Of a DNA stretch of 64,000 bases, positions 22,126 through 31,991 are shown piece after piece; the stretch's first letter is position 1; every line of letters starts with the position of its first letter. The translations under genes were made by a program, and so were the position numbers. The stretch covers positions 5,814,572 to 5,878,571 of the forward strand of contig JAKSZT010017954.1 of NCBI GenBank assembly GCA_026826555.1, read 5' to 3'. The notes under the pieces were generated by a model, which was not told where the DNA came from, made no database searches, and saw only the letters and a list, made by a program, of their open reading frames with translations. This stretch comes from Tolypeutes matacus. Taxonomy: Eukaryota; Chordata; Mammalia; Cingulata; Chlamyphoridae.

Positions 22126-23409
22126 CAATTTAATTTTGGATGTGCTACTTCCTTCCTACTCCAAAAGAGAAAAGAACTGGAGTTCATCTCGTTAGAGGGA
22201 ATGCTCATAGAAGTGTTTCTCAGAGCTAGTCAATCAAAGGCACCCCTTCTTCCCATATAAAATATGCACATTTAAAATAAGATAGTTCTTAATTCTTTTC
22301 ATCCCTTCATAGTTTCGGGGCATCATTGGAATAGCAGTTTACTTCTAACCTGCATTTCTCCCCCCAAGCTCATTAACTATTTGTCTGGCTTATGCAATTG
22401 CCGGCCCCAGCAGGATCATGCCCTTGAGTTTGTATCTCTCTGTGCTTTCACCTTTCCAGCCAAGAACTCTGGCCTTACATACCTGTTCCCCACATGTTCT
22501 TGAATGTAATTTGACAACCCAATTCAATCCAATCCACAAGCGTTATATTTCCATTCAGCAAATTTGTACCTCTCAGTCCACAATAAAGAAGGAAATATGG
22601 TCCATGTACCCCCTACGAGTTACAGCTGGAAGGAAAAAATGTTTATTGCTGGCTTAAAATGAAAAACCCCAGTAAGCTAAGATCCAAAATTCAGATCACG
22701 AGTAAAGAGTTTGCCCTTCTCTAAGGGTTTCCACTCCAGTCAAGTATTCCTTCTCTCTGACCTTCACACTGGGACCTTCTCTGCCATCCACCTTCTATAT
22801 AAAGGAGAAATTCAAGGGTAAGAAGTGAGCTGCTGGCCTCATTAGTTGCACCACTGGGCCCTAACTCTAAGACTATCTAATTATGCCACCAGCATCCATG
22901 CCCTCACCCAGAGGCTCATCTCCTTCAATAGCTCTTTTGTTTGGGGATTTGCGAACTCTATTGCCAAGGCAGTTACCACTGGCAGATGTGAACAATAGCG
23001 CTGGCTTGTGTTCCTCTAACCTAACAAAGCTGTCAGTTCCTCCGTTCCTTGGCGTTTATGAGAAGTGCTTGAATGACAGACACCTCTACTCACCAGCAGT
23101 CCCACTGGGCCTCCTTCTTCCAGTCCTGTCCTCCCGCCACCCCCTTGTCTGGGTCGTGTTTCAGGTGTTTTTGGTTACTGTGGCACGGTGCCTATGAATG
23201 TTAAATATTCCGCAATCACTGGGCTCCTTAGTGCTCTGTGCAAGTGGCTGGCTTTGAGAAAAGAACAGGCTGATCTGAACTAAAACAAGCAACTCAGCAA
23301 GCCAGCCGAGTGGACAGTCAAATGAAGTTAAAAAGGAAAAAGGACGATAAACACCACACACTCACAAACAGTAAAGGAGGCACAAGGGTGCATCTTTGTG
23401 GAATACAGA
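22126..23409. other. unassigned sequence
   Basis: No exon, RNA gene or named repeat recognised. The 104-codon frame at 22883-23197 lacks any recognisable motif. Confidence 0.35.
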
Positions 23410-23580
23410 GGGGTACAGAGGGGGTTAAGAGTGTGAGCTCTGGGTGGGGACTGCCTGGGAATCAATCCTGTAGGGCCTTGGGCAAATGTGAACCTCTGTA
23501 GATCCTGGTTTTCTCTAAAGCAGAGAGATTTGTACCAACCCAATAGGGTTGTTCATGAAGATTAAATGATTTTCGACGTG
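23410..23580 (+). mobile_element. MIR SINE
   Basis: GGGTTAAGAGTGTGAGCTCT, CTGCCTGGGAATCAATCC, CTTGGGCAAATGTGAACCT and GGGTTGTTCATGAAGATTAA follow MIR in order. Confidence 0.75.
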
Positions 23581-23743
23581 TGCTTGGCTCAAGAAATGCA
23601 AGCTCCCATTAGCAATCAAAACACTAACCAAGGAGATTTGAAAATTATCCAAAGCAAGTCTTCAATGCTATTCATAAAGTCATCTGCAGATATTTCAAAT
23701 CTGGAAGTTCAAAAAGGGATAAATATCCATACGTTTTCTACAC

Positions 23744-23762
23744 GCACACACACACACACACA
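23744..23762. repeat. (CA)n microsatellite
   Basis: Short run of CA dinucleotides ending in CAGAG. Confidence 0.9.
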
Positions 23763-23794
23763 GAGTGTTAGACTATATTCCTTGAAATGAATAA

Positions 23795-24000
23795 TGACCA
23801 AAATAATGGTAATATTAGCTACCACTAATTAAGAGTCTCCTGCATACCAAGCACTGCACTGGGCACTTTATCTATACTCCTCTCATCTCAAAGCAACCCT
23901 TGGAGGGAATTCCTAGGGACCCATTTCACAGATTAGGTGTTTGCGGCTTAGAGAGTTTGAGTAACTTACCCATGAGTGCACCAGAGGCAGTGGCAGCTCC
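23795..24000 (-). mobile_element. MIR SINE
   Basis: Minus-strand MIR: CTACCACTAATTAAGAGTC, CCAAGCACTGCACTGGGC, CCATTTCACAGATTAGG, CGGCTTAGAGAGTTTGAGTA. Confidence 0.7.
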
Positions 24001-24660
24001 CAGGCAGGAGCTGCAAGGCTGCCTGTGTTCACGTCCATGCTTTCATCAGTGCATGGGCAGGCTCTTTGTCCTAAGGAGAAAGGGTTACTAAGCGCAAGGA
24101 GGAAATGTGTATCCCAGATGCCAAACACTATGAAAAAAAAAAGCTAAAGTAAACTTCAGCTCAGAGAAAAGTGAATTTCTCCTTGTTTTAGCTGCCAGTC
24201 TATGCTGAAAGCAAACATGTTCCAGACGGAACTACCCAAATCCCTTCCTTAACCAGTGAATTCCCCTCCCCAGTGTGGCAGACACAACAAACTGCCCAGG
24301 GCTTGCCCTTCCAGAGGCGTGACCTCTCTCCAGTGCTCAGAGACAGCAAATGGACCACAGGAGCTTAGGACACTCTCAAAACACAGCCCACACGCCAGGC
24401 CTAATTAGTTTATTTTTACCTACACTGCTCCTCCCAGCAGTGTCCAATCCCTCCAGCCAAAAGGCTAAGAACCCAGCTGCCAGCATCTCTGAAGTGGCTT
24501 CTCAGAGCCTGTTCATAATTAATTTTATAAAGGGCCTTGGCTTCCCATCCCCATTCCATGTGCCTGATTCAGGTAATATCATGACAGTGATCTTTGCCAG
24601 AGCTGAGGCCAATGGAATGAGCTCTCACTAGCATGTGCATGTGTGTGTCAGTGGGGATTT
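24001..24660. other. unassigned sequence
   Basis: No repeat or exon recognised. The part at 24385-24560 holds homeodomain-like words (CCTAATTAGTTTATTTTT and TTCATAATTAATTTTATAAA) and could be conserved non-coding DNA, but this cannot be judged from one sequence. Confidence 0.3.
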
Positions 24661-24676
24661 AGAAAGACCTAATACT
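24661..24676. repeat. target-site duplication, left copy
   Basis: AGAAAGACCTAATACT, repeated exactly at 25342-25357. It is preceded by GGGGATTT, so the nick site TT|AGAA is close to the L1 endonuclease preference TT|AAAA. Confidence 0.95.
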
Positions 24677-24677
24677 G

Positions 24678-24816
24678 ACCTCCCAGGATCGCATCTGGAG
24701 AATGGCTAGTATTCTACCAGCTTCGGAGATGGGAGGGAAAGCATTCCCATGGAAGATGCCCATTCCATTCCCAGTTTACTCAGTAGCTGGCGATTGGAAG
24801 ATACTCTGCAACAGTG
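24678..24816 (+). ncRNA. SNORA7: H/ACA snoRNA copy, SNORA7 family (retroposed)
   Basis: These 139 bases match the SNORA7 (ACA7) H/ACA snoRNA over their whole length as I recall the human sequence. In order they show the 5' hairpin beginning ACCTCCCAGGATCGCATC, an H-box word AAAGCA at 24738-24743, a second hairpin containing CATTCCATTCCCAG and GTAGCTGGCGATTGGAAG, and the ACA box at 24811-24813 exactly three bases before the expected 3' end. SNORA7A is hosted by an RPL32 intron in mammals and guides pseudouridylation of 28S rRNA. Here it lies directly upstream of an RPL32 coding copy inside a single target-site duplication, so it is a retroposed copy rather than the parental gene. Only one G separates it from the duplication. 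Both boxes are intact, so it could still form a snoRNP if transcribed, though it no longer has its normal host intron. Confidence 0.9.
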
Positions 24817-24885
24817 TTCACGGCCTGGGCAGGAAAGCCGTCTTCCAGGACTCTTCTTAGACATGGTTCTTCCTCTTTCTTGAAG
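24817..24885 (+). other. retained 3' part of the RPL32 host intron
   Basis: These 69 bases separate the snoRNA from the first retained exon. They end in a pyrimidine-rich stretch TTCTTCCTCTTTCTTGAAG, which looks like a 3' splice acceptor (AG at 24884-24885), followed by GCATC and the start codon. This is what is expected if the reverse-transcribed RNA still carried the end of the intron holding the snoRNA. Confidence 0.75.
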
Positions 24886-25326
24886 GCATCATGGCTGCCC
24901 CCAGACCCCTTGTGAAGCCCAAGATAGTCAAAAAGAGGACCAAGAAGTTCATCCGGCACCAGTCAGACAGATACGACAGAATTAAGCATAACTGGCAGAA
25001 ACCCAGAGGCATTGACAACAGGGCGCGGAGAAGATTCAAGGGCCAGATCCTGATGCCCAACATTGGTTATGGGAGCAACAAGAAAACGAAGCACATGCTG
25101 CCCAGTGGCTTCCGAAAGTTTCTGGTCCACAATGTCAAGGAGCTGGAAATGCTGTGGTTGAGCAACAAATCTTCCTGTGCTGAGATTGCACACAGCGTTT
25201 CTTCCAAGAACCACAAAGCCATGGTGGAAAGAGCAGCCCAGATGGCCATCAGAGTCACCAGTCCCAATGCCCGGCTGCGCAGCGAGGAAAATGAGTAGAC
25301 AGCTTATTTTCAAGTTTGATTTGTGT
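24886..25326 (+). pseudogene. RPL32: RPL32 processed retrocopy with intact reading frame
   Basis: The frame at 24891-25298 encodes 135 residues, the normal length of ribosomal protein L32 (eL32), a component of the 60S subunit. Start and stop are in the expected places and no intron interrupts the coding region, so it is a spliced copy. The N-terminal [20 protein letters not shown] and C-terminal [16 protein letters not shown] regions are recognisable. Compared with the human protein as I recall it there are about 16 substitutions, including V29D, R33H, R36Q and a cluster in residues 87-94 (MLWLS in place of VLLMC). eL32 is normally almost invariant in mammals, so this looks like relaxed constraint and a pseudogene, although no stop or frameshift has arisen. 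The 3' UTR is about 28 bases and lacks an AATAAA signal. It is followed by an A/G tail and the right target-site duplication. It joins the snoRNA segment upstream. Confidence 0.93.
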
Positions 25327-25357
25327 AAAAAAAAGAAAGAAAGAAAGACCTAATACT
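25327..25357. repeat. retrocopy A-rich tail and right target-site duplication
   Basis: An A-rich tail with G interruptions at 25327-25341 runs into AGAAAGACCTAATACT (25342-25357), the exact repeat of 24661-24676. Confidence 0.93.
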
Positions 25358-25485
25358 CCCCAACACAAAGAGAGAAGCTAGCAAATGGGGTCCTCATCCT
25401 GGTCTGACCCTGGACCAGCCTGAAACCGAAGATCATTCATTCATTTTCATTCAGTAATTAATTCAAACAATTGAGTGTTCTTGGT

Positions 25486-25519
25486 GGGGTTAGGGGTGGG
25501 GGTGGGGAGTAGGGGCGGG
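25486..25519 (+). other. G-quadruplex-prone G tract
   Basis: Five G runs of four or five bases separated by TTA, T, T and AGTA, followed by C and GGG. This fits the usual quadruplex pattern with very short loops. Confidence 0.7.
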
Positions 25520-25529
25520 AGGAAGTAGG

Positions 25530-25815
25530 GCAGACACTGCCCTGGGCACTGGGGACAGAGAAATGCTCAGGTGTCTGATTTCTGTCCTAAAGGAGCTCAG
25601 AATCAAATGGAGAATCTCTGCATGTAAATGGCAGTACAGGTGATCAGTGATGCAAGAGGCATTGGTACACACCGCTCTATGGGCATGGAAGGGGAACATC
25701 TCATTCAGTCTTGGGGGTCCAGGAAGACTGCCCAAAAAGCCATTGAAACCCCAGAACCTAACTCAGAGCTTGGCACACACTGTAGGCACTCAACATTTTT
25801 TTGTAGGTTAAATAA
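25530..25815 (-). mobile_element. L2 LINE fragment(s)
   Basis: CTGCCCTGGGCACTGGGGAC, CTGTCCTAAAGGAGCTCAG and GGAAGACTGCCC are the minus-strand L2 pattern. The last 60 bases (CTTGGCACACACTGTAGGC, ACTCAACATTT) read like a plus-strand L2/MIR tail. Confidence 0.55.
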
Positions 25816-25889
25816 ACTGTCTTCTAGTTTGACTCCCTGAAGACCAAATAGAATTAGATAGGTCAAAGGAAAGATCACATCTGTATCAG

Positions 25890-26230
25890 CTTGGAATGCT
25901 TTTGCCTACACCAAGTAACTTAAACACATAGGGCTTTAGGTTTCTCATTTAATAAGAAATACAAAGATAAGTGGTATGTGGTGTTGGTCTAACATCTCAG
26001 TGATATCAGGAATAACAGCTCAGTGATTCTCTTAATCCTTTTCCCTCATGGTCATATGATGGTTTCCATAGCTCCAGATGTCACACCCACCTCCAACGCA
26101 CCAAAAGATAGGGAAGTGTGACTTGACTGCTGGCTTCTCTTTTTAAAGAAAAGCTTTCCCCAAAACATCTCCTATAGGTTTCTGCTCACTTCTCCTTGGC
26201 CAGACCTTGAGATATGGCTACCCCTAGCTG
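25890..26230. mobile_element. old dispersed repeat, family not named
   Basis: Shares ordered blocks with 7995-8335 and 45690-46060: a CTTAAACACATAGGG / TTCTCATTTAATAAG start, a TCATATGATGGTTTCC middle and a CTTGGCCAGACCTTGAGATA end. Confidence 0.4.
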
Positions 26231-26355
26231 ACAGAGAAAACAACAAAGGGAGGAGTTTGCTTTTTAGCCTCCAGTGTAGGCAGCATGGGGGAAAGAAGTT
26301 GGACTTAATAGGAGCTAACCAGCAGGGTCAGCCATAGTATTCCTAAGTCTGTTTT

Positions 26356-26842
26356 GTTTTTTGTTTTATATTTTTTTGCCCTTTTTTTTTTTTTTTTTTT
26401 AAAGAAGCTTTAGATTACATAAATGTTACCAAAAAAATATAGGGGTGTACCATATCCCCTCTCCCCCTCCCATACTTTCCCACATTAACAACATCTTTCA
26501 TTAGTGTGGTACATTTGTTACAATCGATGAACACATATTGAAGCTTTGCTACTAACCGTGAACTATAGCTTACATTAGAGTTTACACTCTGCCCCACACA
26601 ATTTTATAGGTTATGACAAAATGTATAATGGCCTATATCCGTCATTGCAATGACATGCAGGACAATTCCAATGTCCCAAAAATGCCCCCATGTTTTCACC
26701 TATTCTTCCCTTTCCCTTCACTCAGAAACTCTGGTAGCCACTGCCTTTATATCAATGATAAAAGTTTTTTTATTCCTAGAATAATAGTAAGTCTATAATA
26801 GAATAATAATAAGTCTACTTTAGTCCTTTGTTCATTCCCCAA
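26356..26842 (-). mobile_element. L1 LINE 3' end, 5'-truncated (xenarthran type)
   Basis: A long T run (26381-26400) followed by AAAGAAGCTTTAGATTACAT, CATTAGTGTGGTACATTTG, AACAACATCTTTCATTAG and TCATTGCAATGACATGCAGG, in the order seen at 21844 and 34496. A 15-bp target-site duplication, TCCTAAGTCTGTTTT, at 26341-26355 and 26843-26857 fixes the ends and shows a single 5'-truncated insertion of about 490 bp. Confidence 0.85.
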
Positions 26843-26857
26843 TCCTAAGTCTGTTTT

Positions 26858-27299
26858 TTAACACTTCTTTCTTTCATTTATTAGCCATTCAATCGACTAA
26901 CATTTATTACATGTCTTCTTTGTATTAGGTTCTGGGTGAGGCATAAAGTGTCTCCCTTAAGATGCAAACAAACCGTGACAATGTCTTATGCTAAGGACAG
27001 TGATGGAGATGGGCACAGATGAGCAGAGAAGGGCTAAGAGTGCTGGTCGGGAGAAGCCGTTCCTCATACACCTCTTGTGTCTTTTCCCTCCCATGCCCCT
27101 CTCCCTCCAGTTACTCAAATCCTACCCATCTTTCAATGCTCCCAAAAAATGCTTTCTCCTCCATGAAGACCAAAGCATTTCAGCCCTCAGTTACCCTGCC
27201 CAGTGAAGTCCTTGTCTCTGTGGGAGATAAAGAGACATCCATGGGTTTAAGCTGCTGGCATTCTATGTTTTCTGTTAGTCAAAGCCAAACCTAATCTTT
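26858..27299. other. unassigned sequence
   Basis: A possible L2/MIR fragment at 26880-26950 (CTAACATTTATTACATGTC). The remainder is unassigned. Confidence 0.35.
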
Positions 27300-27660
27300 A
27301 TTCACTTGCTTTATCTGTAAAGTGGGTATATTGATAGTATCAGCCTCCAGGGGCTGATAATCAGATGGTACATTAAGGTTTGGCCATACAAGTCATTGAG
27401 ATACTTCCTATCACTCAGTAAATAGAAGCCACCCCAACCCCTGAGCGACCCTGCCCTTTCCCCCCACACCCCCAGCTCTCCCCTGATCCAGCAGTCAAAA
27501 AGTGAACCCTGGGCTCCTTAAACATCTTTAATATCCCTCCTGCTTTTATTATAAAAGTTGTTGTGATAATTAATTGAGATAACACCTCTTAAGTACTTAA
27601 CATAATGCCTGGAACCTAGAAAATACTCAATAAATTTTAGCTCTTATTAAATTATTATTA
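27300..27660 (+). mobile_element. MIR SINE fragments
   Basis: TTTATCTGTAAAGTGGGTAT at 27310 and, after a gap, TAATTAATTGAGATAACACC, TAATGCCTGGAACCTAG, ATACTCAATAAATTTTAG and TTATTAAATTATTATTATAG are MIR 3' parts in plus orientation. Confidence 0.65.
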
Positions 27661-28639
27661 TAGGACATGTACAAACCAGTCACTGTAAACCACTTAGAAA
27701 GAACATGATAGCACTTCTTGGAAAAACATTCTTTCAAAACACTGTTTAAATCAACTCTACTTAACTTAGGTCAAAGACCTAAGCCACTTCAGGGAATTTG
27801 TTCCCAGGCAGAGGCATTTGCCTCCTTTGCACTGAGGGTGAAGATGTGCCGGAAGGTCGCAGAAACCACGTGGCTGGCAGGTGTTCTGACGGGGGGGGGG
27901 GAGTCTCAAGGGGGGCCCGAGCCACTTGGCATCCTGACTGGAGCGCAGCGCCCCTGCATTAGGCTATCTTGTTTCTCTGAAGCTTTCTGTTCGAGCTGGA
28001 CATTTGTCTACCCATAGGGAAAAAAGCAATATGAAAAAGTGAGAACTGATTTAGGATTCACCTCTTTTGCTTCCATTTTATAAATAGTTACAGGCAGAGG
28101 TTTGGTTTGTTTTTTCTCACTTCACTCAGGCCGTCTACACTCCTGAAGGCACGCTCATAAAGCACAGCGTTCAAGTGCATTCTCCAGCACTACTAACCCA
28201 ACTCACTTGTTTGCATAAGTCATGCCAAAACCATCAGTTTGGCTGACTTTCACTCTCAGCCAGTGGTTTTGATGTCCTCCCCACCCCTGCCTTTCAGAAC
28301 AAGGACTCAGCCTGTGTATCCAAAAAGAGACCTTGAGGTCAAACTCAAATCTGCCCAGACGCATCTCTGCTGGAACTGTGGTTTCCACGCCTCCAACTCT
28401 CTCCCTCTGTGCTGCTGATTAAAATTTTTAAATTCCCCCAGGAGATGAGTCAAATCAGTAGGAGGAGGCACGTTACAGAACTGAGTCAGGAGGGTTTCAT
28501 CAGTAGGTCTGACCAACAAAAATGCTATGCCCCAGCAAAAGCGTGCGCACAAGATCAGAGACCCTGCGGCCTGAGAGGGCCCGGCTGCCCTGCAGAGCTG
28601 TGGGTGTTAAGTAGGGAGGCCTGTAAAAGGACAGGGAGC
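27661..28639. other. unassigned sequence
   Basis: Contains a G run at 27892-27901. No exon, RNA gene or named repeat recognised. Confidence 0.35.
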
Positions 28640-28850
28640 CTGAGATGATGTGATAAGGAGCAGGTCCCACCATGGAATCTTAAGCAGAGGAGGGGTGTGA
28701 TCAGAATGGTGATAGAACTCCATTCTATGGGCTGGGGGGATTGGAGAAGGAGAGAAACAAGAGAAAGGACAGCCAGCAGCAGACACCACAGCAATCTGGC
28801 TTGGAAGGAAAGGAATTCTGATTTATGTTTGGTGACAGTAGGAAGAGGCA
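28640..28850 (-). mobile_element. L2 LINE fragment
   Basis: AGAGGAGGGGTGTGATCAGA, CTCCATTCTATGGGCTGGGG and GGATTGGAGAAGGAG are the minus-strand form of the L2 ORF end region. Confidence 0.6.
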
Positions 28851-30029
28851 GTGCTGGGGGCCTGTAGAGGAGAAACCGCAGGAAAGAACAAGGACTTGGG
28901 GACTGGCTGGCCACAGGGTGTGCAGGTCACAAGAATCAGAGTGAGAGTCTCCAGAAGAAAGTGATGGAATCAGAATCAGCACTCTTAGAAAACAACTGAA
29001 TGCAGAGGACCAAAGGAGAGAGACAGTCTCTGAACCCAGGTTAATGGGAAAATAGTTTGCTCTTTTTTTTCTGGGGCAACAAATCTAGGCCAACCTCTAG
29101 ATGTAATAACAGTCCACAAGATGATGAAACAAAAATGGTTAAACATGGTCAAAACTTGTCCTAAAGTCAGTGGGTCCTGGAGCCAGCCCTTATAAGGCAT
29201 TTTACATGACCATTAATAAAAATTCAATTATATACACAATTAAACTACATTAAAAACCAGTGATAAATATTTAAAACTCATCACTACTTTCTATTTTACT
29301 ACATGTTATCATTACTACAATCTACATTCTTGAGGTTATTTACATCTATTGTGTCTGAATGGTAGAAATACTATATAACGATGTGCTACTGCACATGTCT
29401 TCTCAACACTGTGTTCGGTGACGTCACGGTAGTAGCAGCTTGCAATCAGACCTGATAGGGGTATTTACACCATGGAAATCGGCAAATGCTAAAATCAGCT
29501 CTCCTGGGTCAGGGCTCTGTGAAGCAGCCTCCTACTGGGATGAAGGCTGGGCAAAGACAGGGCATTACCCAACAATCCAGGGCCCTACCCAACAATCCAG
29601 GGCCCATGCCTTTGCAGAGCTTTCCTTGCCTAAGTCAAGCTCAGCTCTTGGGAGCCTCTTCTGCCTTTCTGCCCTGCAACCTCTGATGTTCGGGGATGCC
29701 AGATCTGGAATGAGAACAGAACCTGAGTGGCCTCTGGTGTCTTCAGGATCTCCAAACCCTCTCCCAGCCTCTCGTTGTCCATTTCAGAAGCCTTCTTAGG
29801 GAGGCAGTGCATTTCTTGCTGCTCACCAGGCCCCTATAAAGATCTAAGCCCCTGGGATGAATCAAGCTTCCCAGAGATATGTTGCAGGATGGCCTCTGCC
29901 CCGAAGCCTCATCAGTTCACACCAAATGGTTTTCCATCATGAAATCTGGTTAAATCTAGCTGAAGGACAAAGGAAGTCCACCAAGGGCAGCTTATTAGGC
30001 CTTTCCAAAAGTTAGGTGGTACTGTTCCA
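28851..30029. other. unassigned sequence with a 20-bp tandem duplication
   Basis: Holds a perfect tandem duplication of TACCCAACAATCCAGGGCCC at 29566-29585 and 29586-29605, and a full cAMP-response-element palindrome TGACGTCA at 29419-29426. No transcript evidence accompanies either. Confidence 0.5.
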
Positions 30030-30755
30030 GCCTCGCAGGAGGGTCCTGGAATCCAAGCACCTGTCTCCAGCCCCATCCACCACCTTCGTTCAGGCCCCCT
30101 TACCTTTCACCCAGGTTTCTTTAACAGCCAGCTAGTTCATCTCCCTGCTTCTGGTTTTGCATCTCTCTGCCCACCCCATCTGTTCTCCATACCGCAGTCA
30201 CCACTCTTTCCAAAGTGTAACTATGATCAAGGGCCACTGCCTTCAGCTCACATTTCTTGGCTGGTACCCCAGGCCCTGCAATCTGGTCTGCATACCTTCT
30301 CCAGCCTCCCCCCTCTCGTCCTTCCCCACTCCCTTTACTCAGTCCTCAGAGTGCCATCCTCTGGCTCCTGGGGCCCTTCTCACTGGGGATTCCTCTTTCC
30401 ACAAGGCCTCTGGCCCCTCCACACCTCTTCCTCCTGGCCATCTGGTCCATTTTGAGGGCTTAGCTCAGGAATGATCTTCAGCTCCAAGTCTGGGTTGGGT
30501 GCCCCATTTGAGCACCCCAGCATCCTAGCTTACTGCCAGCTTGGTACTTACCACGGGGCATTGCCCCGTGAGCCTCCCTCACTGCAAAAGCCAAGTCCCA
30601 CGCCCTACATCCCCAAGACAGAGCTGCATCTTGTCCACTGTTAGACCTTCTTCTCCACCTTTAGCCTGGCCTGGCATTCACTGGGCACTAGGTAAATATT
30701 TATCGAGTAAATAGATATAATGAATGAATGATTTATCGAATGAATGACATAAAAG
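30030..30755 (+). mobile_element. L2 LINE 3' region
   Basis: CAAAGTGTAACTATGATCAA, AGGCCCTGCAATCTGGTCTG, CTTTCCACAAGGCCTCTGG, CTTCAGCTCCAAGTCTGG, GCATTCACTGGGCACTAGG and a GAATGAATGA tail. Frames are broken. A short inverted repeat (CACGGGGC / GCCCCGTG, 30552-30570) lies within it. Confidence 0.75.
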
Positions 30756-30804
30756 CCTTGATGTTTTGGAACTTACGAGTGCTTAGGCTCAGAGGAGGAG
30801 TGAG

Positions 30805-30890
30805 AAGCTGAAGAGCACAAGCTCTGGAAGGACTTGGATGCACATCCTAGCTATGCCCCTCAATAACTGTGTGGCCTTGAGACCATCCCT
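30805..30890 (+). mobile_element. MIR SINE fragment
   Basis: GAGCACAAGCTCTGGAAGG, CTAGCTATGCCCCTCAATAA and CTGTGTGGCCTTGAGACC form the 5' part of a MIR. Confidence 0.65.
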
Positions 30891-30892
30891 AA

Positions 30893-31095
30893 TGGCGCTT
30901 CTGCGAACACTACATATTAACTCATTCAATCCTCACAAACACTCTAGGGGGGGACATCTGTTGCAGTTATTATTATTATTACTTTTTTTTTTTTAACAAA
31001 AGAGAAAGGAGAAGAACAGAGAAGTTAAATAAATTGGGAAATGGGAGAGTCTGGGTTCGAGCCTTCCTTCATGCTTAACCACTAAGCTGTCTTGC
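30893..31095 (-). mobile_element. MIR SINE
   Basis: TAACTCATTCAATCCTCAC, TTATTATTATTACTTTTTT, GGGTTCGAGCCTTCCTTC and GCTTAACCACTAAGCTGTCT: a minus-strand MIR head to head with the preceding one. Confidence 0.7.
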
Positions 31096-31314
31096 ACAGC
31101 AGCATCTTAGCACAATCCCAGCATGCTACAAGTATTCAGGACATGTCAGCCACCCCCAGACCACAGCTTTGGGGATCCCCCAAACTCCAGCCTATATCCA
31201 GGAGAGTGCCCTGTCTGATCCATCTCTCGCTATAATCCCGAACAAAATCTCCTAACTGGGGAGGTTTCCTTCGCCCACGGGAACACTGTGTGTGTTGCTA
31301 TAAAAATGACCATG

Positions 31315-31460
31315 AACTATGAAGTCGGGGGCAAGGTGCTTCACCTCTCTAGAGCTCAATTTCCTTACCCCTAAAAGGGAAAAAAATAAACAAAGGGGTT
31401 GACTACCTCAAAGGGTTGGCGCGGGGTTGTTCTGAACTTTAGATGATGTTAAAATCTAGA
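31315..31460 (+). mobile_element. MIR SINE fragment
   Basis: GCAAGGTGCTTCACCTCTCT, GCTCAATTTCCTTACCCC and GGTTGTTCTGAACTTTAGAT. Confidence 0.6.
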
Positions 31461-31904
31461 AAAGGTGTTAGTTCACAGCAGAAAACCAGGGGAGTAGGTG
31501 ATCAGCTGTGGCGTGGGGGACGTGACTGTCGTGTCGCTCAGACAGGACAATGCTTCCTCTCGCCCTTCTCCCAGCTTCATCCTGAGCACGGGCAGAAGGG
31601 CAGCCTGCAGGTCGTTGGCTGAGTACCGAGAAAACTTGGGGTACCCATAAAATTTCTGTTTGGGGAGTTTTAGAACACATTTTTTTAAAAATGACATGAT
31701 TTCCAAAAGCAGATTTGCCATATAACTATTTTGGCCTTGACACCATCCTGAAAATTGAACTCCAAAACAACATTCACACACACACACACACACACACCTC
31801 CAGCCATTATTTACAAGTGGAAAAGAATTTCTTGATAAAGACCAATTTATACTCATTCCATACAGGATTTTCAGTTGGTTCAGTTCTGTTTGTTAGTTTG
31901 TTTG
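31461..31904. other. unassigned sequence with (CA)n microsatellite
   Basis: A CA run of about 12 units lies at 31774-31797. No exon recognised. Confidence 0.5.
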
Positions 31905-31990
31905 TTTTTTCTTAGGAGGCACCAGGGATTGAACCCGGGACCTCGTACATGGGAAGCAGGTGCTCAACCACTGAGCTACATCTGCTCCCC
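31905..31990 (-). mobile_element. DAS-type SINE (GTAGCTCAGTGG form)
   Basis: On the minus strand: GGAGCAGATGTAGCTCAGTG, GTTGAGCACCTGCTTCCC, ATGTACGAGGTCCCGGGTTC, AATCCCTGGTGCC. The flanks both carry a CTGTTTG...TTGTTTTT word, consistent with a blurred target-site duplication. Confidence 0.88.
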
Positions 31991-31991
31991 T

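Noticed and set aside
24963..25313. 116-codon minus-strand open frame
   Set aside because: Shadow of the RPL32 frame on the opposite strand.
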